NCBI RefSeq assembly: GCF_000237925.1
Contig: NC_031502.1
Span: 37,821,612 to 37,885,611 of the forward strand
DNA length: 64,000 bases
From: Schistosoma mansoni
Taxonomy: Eukaryota; Platyhelminthes; Trematoda; Strigeidida; Schistosomatidae
Direction of reading: 5' to 3'
Shown here: positions 58,838 through 64,000 of the stretch, one piece after another
Layout: each line of letters opens with the position of its first letter
How positions within the stretch are numbered: the stretch's first letter is position 1
Notes under the pieces: model-generated
The model's input: only the letters and a program-made list of their open reading frames with translations
What the model was told of the DNA's origin: nothing
Databases searched by the model: none
Program-made: the position numbers and the translations under genes

Positions 58838-59217
58838 ATAGTTGAAAGCATGAGTCAATTGAAGCTAGACCACTAAGGAAAACCTGAAATCACTGGAGGA
58901 AATCCTGGTGTTCTAGTGAGAAGCAGTGACCAGTAGAGTTCAAACCACGTCTGTCGTAAGATAGGAACTCACTGAAGACAATTAGTGAACGGCTGCTCAA
59001 CTTCGTGGGTTGGTCCAAGTTAGACATAAACACCATCGGATGCCGGCTCAGTTATCTATCGGTTAAGGGCTCTGGCGCGAGGCTGGTAGGTCCTGGGTTC
59101 GAATCTCGCTAGGCGAGGTCGTGGACGCGCACTGCTGAGTAATCCTACAATAGGACGAAACGGTCGTTCAGTGCTCCCAGGTTTTTCTTGGTGGTCTAGC
59201 TCCATGCTTTCAACTAT
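58838..59217 (+). repeat. Long copy of the TIR/tRNA composite element
   Basis: Ends ATAGTTGAAAGCATG and CATGCTTTCAACTAT are inverted copies. The arms extend about 55 bp (GCTAGACCACTAAGGAAAACC against GGTTTTTCTTGGTGGTCTAGC). Inside, a tRNA-like segment at about 59041-59107 has box A (TATCTATCGGTTAAG) and box B (GGGTTCGAATCTC, 59095-59107). It is followed by GTGGACGCGCACTGCTGAG and the AGGACGAAACGG motif. (TA)n runs flank it on the left and, 40 bp on, the right. Confidence 0.75.
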
Positions 59218-62200
59218 GAAAATACTAAATCTCCACAAAACCCCTTCTGATATATATATATATAAAAATTTCACTTTCTCATCATTTTGTTATGAAACGA
59301 ACAAAAAATTAGTAATTTTATTATGTAGAAGTTCATGTAGACTTAATATATATAATTTCTAAAAATTGATTAAGAAACAAAGTGTACTTGATCTGACATT
59401 AGATGATTGAAATAATCGTATGCTTTATCCCTTTCAGATATATATGTATATATATAAACCACGTCTGATATATATACAGAGAGAGAGAGAGGAAAATAGC
59501 GAGCTATGAGTTTAATAACAAGTTGACAAGTTTATCAACATCAATTTTTTGACTTTTAAAGAAGAGGATTTTATTATTTTCATAGTCTAAACGTCATATT
59601 ATATTGGTATTATTACTTTCAAGCCCGTTGATTCACTTCAAGCAGTAAAACACTTCCCTGAACTATTCACTGATTAGCTATTTATACATTGGATATTAGC
59701 AATTGTGAAACTTGTTGAGATGTTATTATTATTCTACTTAATTAAACTAGTCATATATTTAAAAACTCAAATTCAAATTCTTAATTCATAGACTTATTAA
59801 TATTTTCACAGGACGAAGCATCCAGCTAAACATGAAACGATGAAAATGAAATCTATATATCAACTGGTTTTAAAACTATCATAAACGAAAAAATAAGCAT
59901 AAAATTTCTTCGGCTTCTCTCAATGATTTTTAACTCTCTTATGTTTTCCACATTCCTATTATTCATTGTTTACATGACTAAATTTTATTTATTTTTTGTA
60001 TAGCTTTCATTCAGATTTGAATAAACTCAAAAATTATTATCAGTGCTATTTAGCTATGACTGTTATTATTCTGATGAATGATAAGGAGTATTTATGTAGT
60101 ATTTACGTGTTCACATATATGTCTACACATGAAAGCTGATACTGAATACCTTCATGCATTAGACTAACTTTACTTATACTGTGGAAATGCATAAACATAT
60201 AGATATATACATGTGTATACGTATCATTTATTGATTACGATATGGATTAGATGATTGACCTCAATAATAGAATATATATACCTATGGATGTCTTGTATTC
60301 TATTCAAATAACCATAATAACAATAGACAAAAAATAAAAAAAGTGTTCCAAGAAGTGTAAAGACAAAATAAACTAAAAACCAATTAGGAAAGAAAGTAAT
60401 AAAACCTATAAAATAATAACAATCAAATTTTATTAAATGATAGAAATACTAATGAAGATAAATTATGTAAGTAATTGTTTTGTGAATGGATGTATCCAGA
60501 CACACACACCTAAATAAGTATACTTATATATAATGTAGAATTGAACATGTATGAGGGTTCATTGTTCATTGCCATTTTAGGTAATTACTCCATTTTTCAG
60601 GTATTACAACTATTGACATTTTGTAAGAAAGGTTTTGAACATTAAAATAGCAATTAATAAGGTTTGATTTTAAATGTATGATTTTGTGATCAGAAATAAC
60701 TCAGAATAACTGGTCAGTAAAATATATATTCCGATATCTTCTAATTATTGGGTTACATCAACCATTCGGGTTTGTCAGTATAATCGGTAAATTGTTCAAT
60801 CAATACCATTCATGTAAATGTTCCCCCTTTATAACAAGTTTGCATAGTAGCGAGTACAATTATTTATTTAGGTTTTATAAGAACAGATAAGTGATGTATG
60901 ATGGGGCATTAGAAACCATGGTATTTTATTACACAATGAATAAATATTCATTGTTAAAATGTCACAAACTACAAAAAAGACGTCTTGTAATGTCAGATTA
61001 TTAAGATTTCTGAAAGTGATATATTAGTTGATAAATGAAATCGCTCTTCAAAGAGAACATTTCTGCATAACTTACTCATTTTGTTATATTTATTATGAAC
61101 TAGTTTTATTATACGCATTTACATTTGTATGGAAAAATAGACAATATCGATAATGGAAAACTATATAAAACCCAAAAAAATTAATTGTTCTCCAAGCTAT
61201 TTACAACGAAATCAATATCAAGGCTATGATAGATCGATTTTATGATCTTTTAAAAATCCTTATGCTACTTAATGCATTGTAAAATTTCTGATCAACTAAG
61301 CTAAAAAAAATCTTTATCTATTAGTAAGTTTTAAATTGATTTTTGTGAAACTTATGTCATGACACTGTTATACTTCCGTGATTTTAAATCGGTTACGTGT
61401 TTACTCTAAAGAAGTGGCTTAGAGCAGGTCACGAAACGTCAGGAATACAATTTTCCTACTCATTGGGATATGACAAAAATATATTTACTATCGTATACTG
61501 TTTTGTTAATGACTCTAAACATGATTATAGGCTCTATTATATATCAAAAGTCTTTCAAATAAAACAGAACCTCATAGGTATGACTGAATGAAATGTTTAC
61601 AATCAAGAATATGTACTGTTTGTTTAGTTTCTTCATATATTTTCAAATTTTTCAAAGTCTGCTTTATCATCAATAAAATTTACAGTATACTGGATAGGAT
61701 AAATTAGATTTCTGCAAGAAATATACAATATACATGTGTATATGATATTATACATATTCTACACTTTGTTGTTTGTCTCTAATGACATTTTCTCAAGGAA
61801 AAATTTCAATATCATCATTTTTGTATACATTGCAGTGACATTCGTTTGTCATCAGAAAAATATAAACCAAAACGTCTACTGATATAGTTCATTGACTTAG
61901 ATATTGTGTGAATTTCTTGGTGAAAATCGTATCAACATTTTAATCTTATGATAATGATTAATATTTTTTGAATAGTATTGATTTATTTAAACCTGGTTTT
62001 GTTTTATGACACAAGTTCTGAATTATAATGTAGACCAACAGTTTGATATAGCGAAGTAATATTCTTTGTTCTTATTTCTTAAGGCTTCGTCAGTTGCTTG
62101 AATTGATATCAGGTGTAGGAAAACGAGAGCTATTCATATGAAAATTGAATTCTCAACAAAAAATAATATTAAAACATAGAACAACTTTTAAGTAAAATGA

Positions 62201-62624
62201 GATTATTTATTTTAAGCAAAATAATTAATACAACAATAAACATGATTATAAGTTGATTAAAGCACAAATGATTGTATAAAATGAAATTTACAGGCCATTC
62301 ACCAGTTTATGAAATTAAAACTTCACCATTAAGGACAATTTCAGTTCACTATTAAAAAGTTAATTAATTATTCACTAGATACAATTTAATATTTCTTTGT
62401 TTTAAGAAAAGCACCTTAAGTTGAGCATATTCACTATAGTTGGCAGAAATTGGTAGCATGAAAACTCACTTGCATATAATTACAAGATTTATCGATTTGA
62501 AAAAGTTGACAAATTTTTCACATCTATATTTGATCATAGAATATAAGTGAATTAGTGAACACAAAATATTATAGATACGGCGAGACTACAATTCGTGGAC
62601 GAACTAATAAGATAGAAGAGAATA

Positions 62625-62860
62625 TGTCTTGGATTTTAACGCGAAATTCACTCATCCATTTGGCTGAATAGCGTTTTGGCATTTTAGCTAATATCAGTTC
62701 GTGACGAAAACTCTTAATCTAATTTCTAACTTTAACCATCAACTGTAAATCATAATCTTAGTTCCTTATATTGGTTTATAGCCCTCATTTAGCTCTAGTT
62801 AGTAGATGAACATTCTCAAAATTAATTTCACGTTGCTCAAACATCGTCTATAAATTACAG
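62625..62860 (-). repeat. Dispersed repeat, copy 2
   Basis: Inverted and diverged copy of 53036-53270. Neither copy shows tRNA boxes, coding text or LTR ends. Confidence 0.7.
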
Positions 62861-63848
62861 TGTCATCATAGATACTATCAAAATAATTCATATATCTTTT
62901 TACTTCATATAGTTAATAAATATTGAGGTATAAAAGTAACCTTATATTAGTAATAAAAAATGGTGACAGACGTACATAAATTTTGATACCACATAATAAT
63001 TTAACTTGTATTTCCGTTATTAAATAAGAGGTAAAAATTTATGGTTCAATGAAGTTTCAAAATTCTGATAGAAATGAAAGTTGATGGTTAAGATTCAACT
63101 ATTTACTTTAATCTACTCATCAAATTTTTGGATAATCTGGAAATGAATGGAAAAAAAAAATTTGCTTTCTGATGTAAGTTGTAGTTAAGTAGAACATACC
63201 GAATGGTTTTAATAATCTAATTCTTCTATTTTTCAACAAAATGTTTCACCAAATATTCATTGTAAGAAAACAAAATCATGTTTACTAACCTAGCTGAATA
63301 ATAAAGACGTATTTATTGACTTGTTGTCTGCTGAATCGAATGTCAAACTAGATTAATTACCGTGTATCACACTGTATTTGCCATTGGCATCATAATTGTT
63401 TCCGTCAATTATTTTATGAAAATTTGTTCAACTGAATGAAATCATTATAAGAAATACCATATGAAATTTGAAAAGAGTAATGAGCCAAATAAAAAAGATA
63501 AGATTAATTGAAACATTTGTTGTATATAAACTTACTATTGCGAATTATGATTATTAAGACGTAAAGAAAACTACAAAAATGATACTTGATTAAAAACTTA
63601 ACTCCTTGACAATATTTTGAATCGAATTTTATAGAGAATAATCACTTTCATAAAACGATATATATTTAAATTTCTTGTTTACTAAATCTCATCTATTGGT
63701 CGAATCGCTATAGTCAATGTAATGTACACTCTTTGAACCAAAAAACCCACTAATAAAGTATACAGAATAATGATATAAATTAATTGAAGTCAATGAAAGT
63801 GTTGCAAATATGATAGAAACAATAATACAAATAAAATGTACAACCTAC

Positions 63849-63983
63849 TCTTTGAGATTTGAGCAAGTATCACTTCTACTCAACATGGAGCAATCACCAG
63901 TACCATTAACTTTCGGTTCAAATAAAGACGACGACATGAAGTTATTTGGTTTTCTAGAATTATCAAAGTTTAGTGGTAGTATA
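63849..63983 (-). CDS. Upstream exon of the second host gene
   Basis: Acceptor TACTTTTTGCAG at 63984 and donor GTAGGT at 63848. Only one of three frames is open: one base, then ILPLNFDNSRKPNNFMSSSL, FEPKVNGTGDCSMLSRSDTC and SNLK, leaving two bases. Those two bases (GA) plus the first base (A) of the exon at 37404 make Glu, so the two exons join in phase. The Ser/Asn-rich composition resembles the downstream exons. The rest of the gene lies beyond the window. Confidence 0.6.
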
Positions 63984-64000
63984 CTGCAAAAAGTAAACCT

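Larger units (their letters stand above)
37405..63848 (-). other. Apparent 26.4-kb intron, AT-rich with dispersed repeats
   Basis: The exons on either side join in phase. The interval holds the SINE, hammerhead, TIR and microsatellite features listed separately, and otherwise AT-rich sequence in which I could not support an exon. Small exons that do not change phase could be hidden here, because eye scanning of 26 kb is not exhaustive. Confidence 0.5.

Noticed and set aside
59041-59107. Candidate free-standing tRNA gene
   Set aside because: It has box A and box B but is embedded in a repeat with shared tail and inverted arms, so it is a tRNA-derived promoter.
59056-59274. Minus-strand frame of 72 codons
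   Set aside because: It lies over the tRNA-like core and arm of the TIR repeat; no coding signal beyond chance.
1-64000. CRISPR arrays, bacterial operons, rRNA genes
   Set aside because: No regularly spaced short repeats, no bacterial gene layout and no rRNA sequence were seen; the content is eukaryotic.

Overview
The window looks like nuclear DNA of a schistosome blood fluke. It is AT-rich and gene-poor. It carries Sm-alpha-type SINEs with hammerhead ribozyme sequence, a Boudicca/CsRn1-like Ty3/Gypsy element, RTE-type LINEs with the usual schistosome motifs, and a split gene with one very short intron (32 nt) beside long ones. Family names are from memory of motifs. No database search was possible, and all splice models were made by eye.

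1-9.2 kb is mostly repeats. It holds an old Gypsy relic (about 164-1975), a repeat with a period near 210 bp, a tRNA-like SINE fragment, a compact young Gypsy element (3039-6482, matching 271-bp LTRs, ATAT target duplication), an Sm-alpha scrap and a diverged solo LTR (8876-9167).

7.9-17.6 kb, minus strand, holds what I read as a split host gene. Its 5' block (seven exons, 17578 down to 15269) and 3' block (five exons, 11168 down to 7898) each chain in reading phase. One in-frame TAA lies in the third exon. The link between the blocks, where LINEs have landed inside one another, is unresolved. I do not recognise the protein.

18-30 kb is a mobile-element zone: a decayed RTE-like LINE (18040-20680), Gypsy integrase and gag relics (20680-22940), and a nearly whole minus-strand Gypsy element (24227-29777, 357-bp LTRs, CACT duplication).

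30-34 kb is intergenic. It contains a 200-base N gap flanked by a 221-bp inverted repeat.

33.9-64 kb is the 3' part of a second host gene on the minus strand. Exons at 63849-63983, 36927-37404 and 33886-34962 join in phase across an apparent 26.4-kb intron. That intron is filled with AT-rich DNA, Sm-alpha SINEs (one with an intact hammerhead core), and repeats that combine terminal inverted repeats with an internal tRNA-like pol III promoter.
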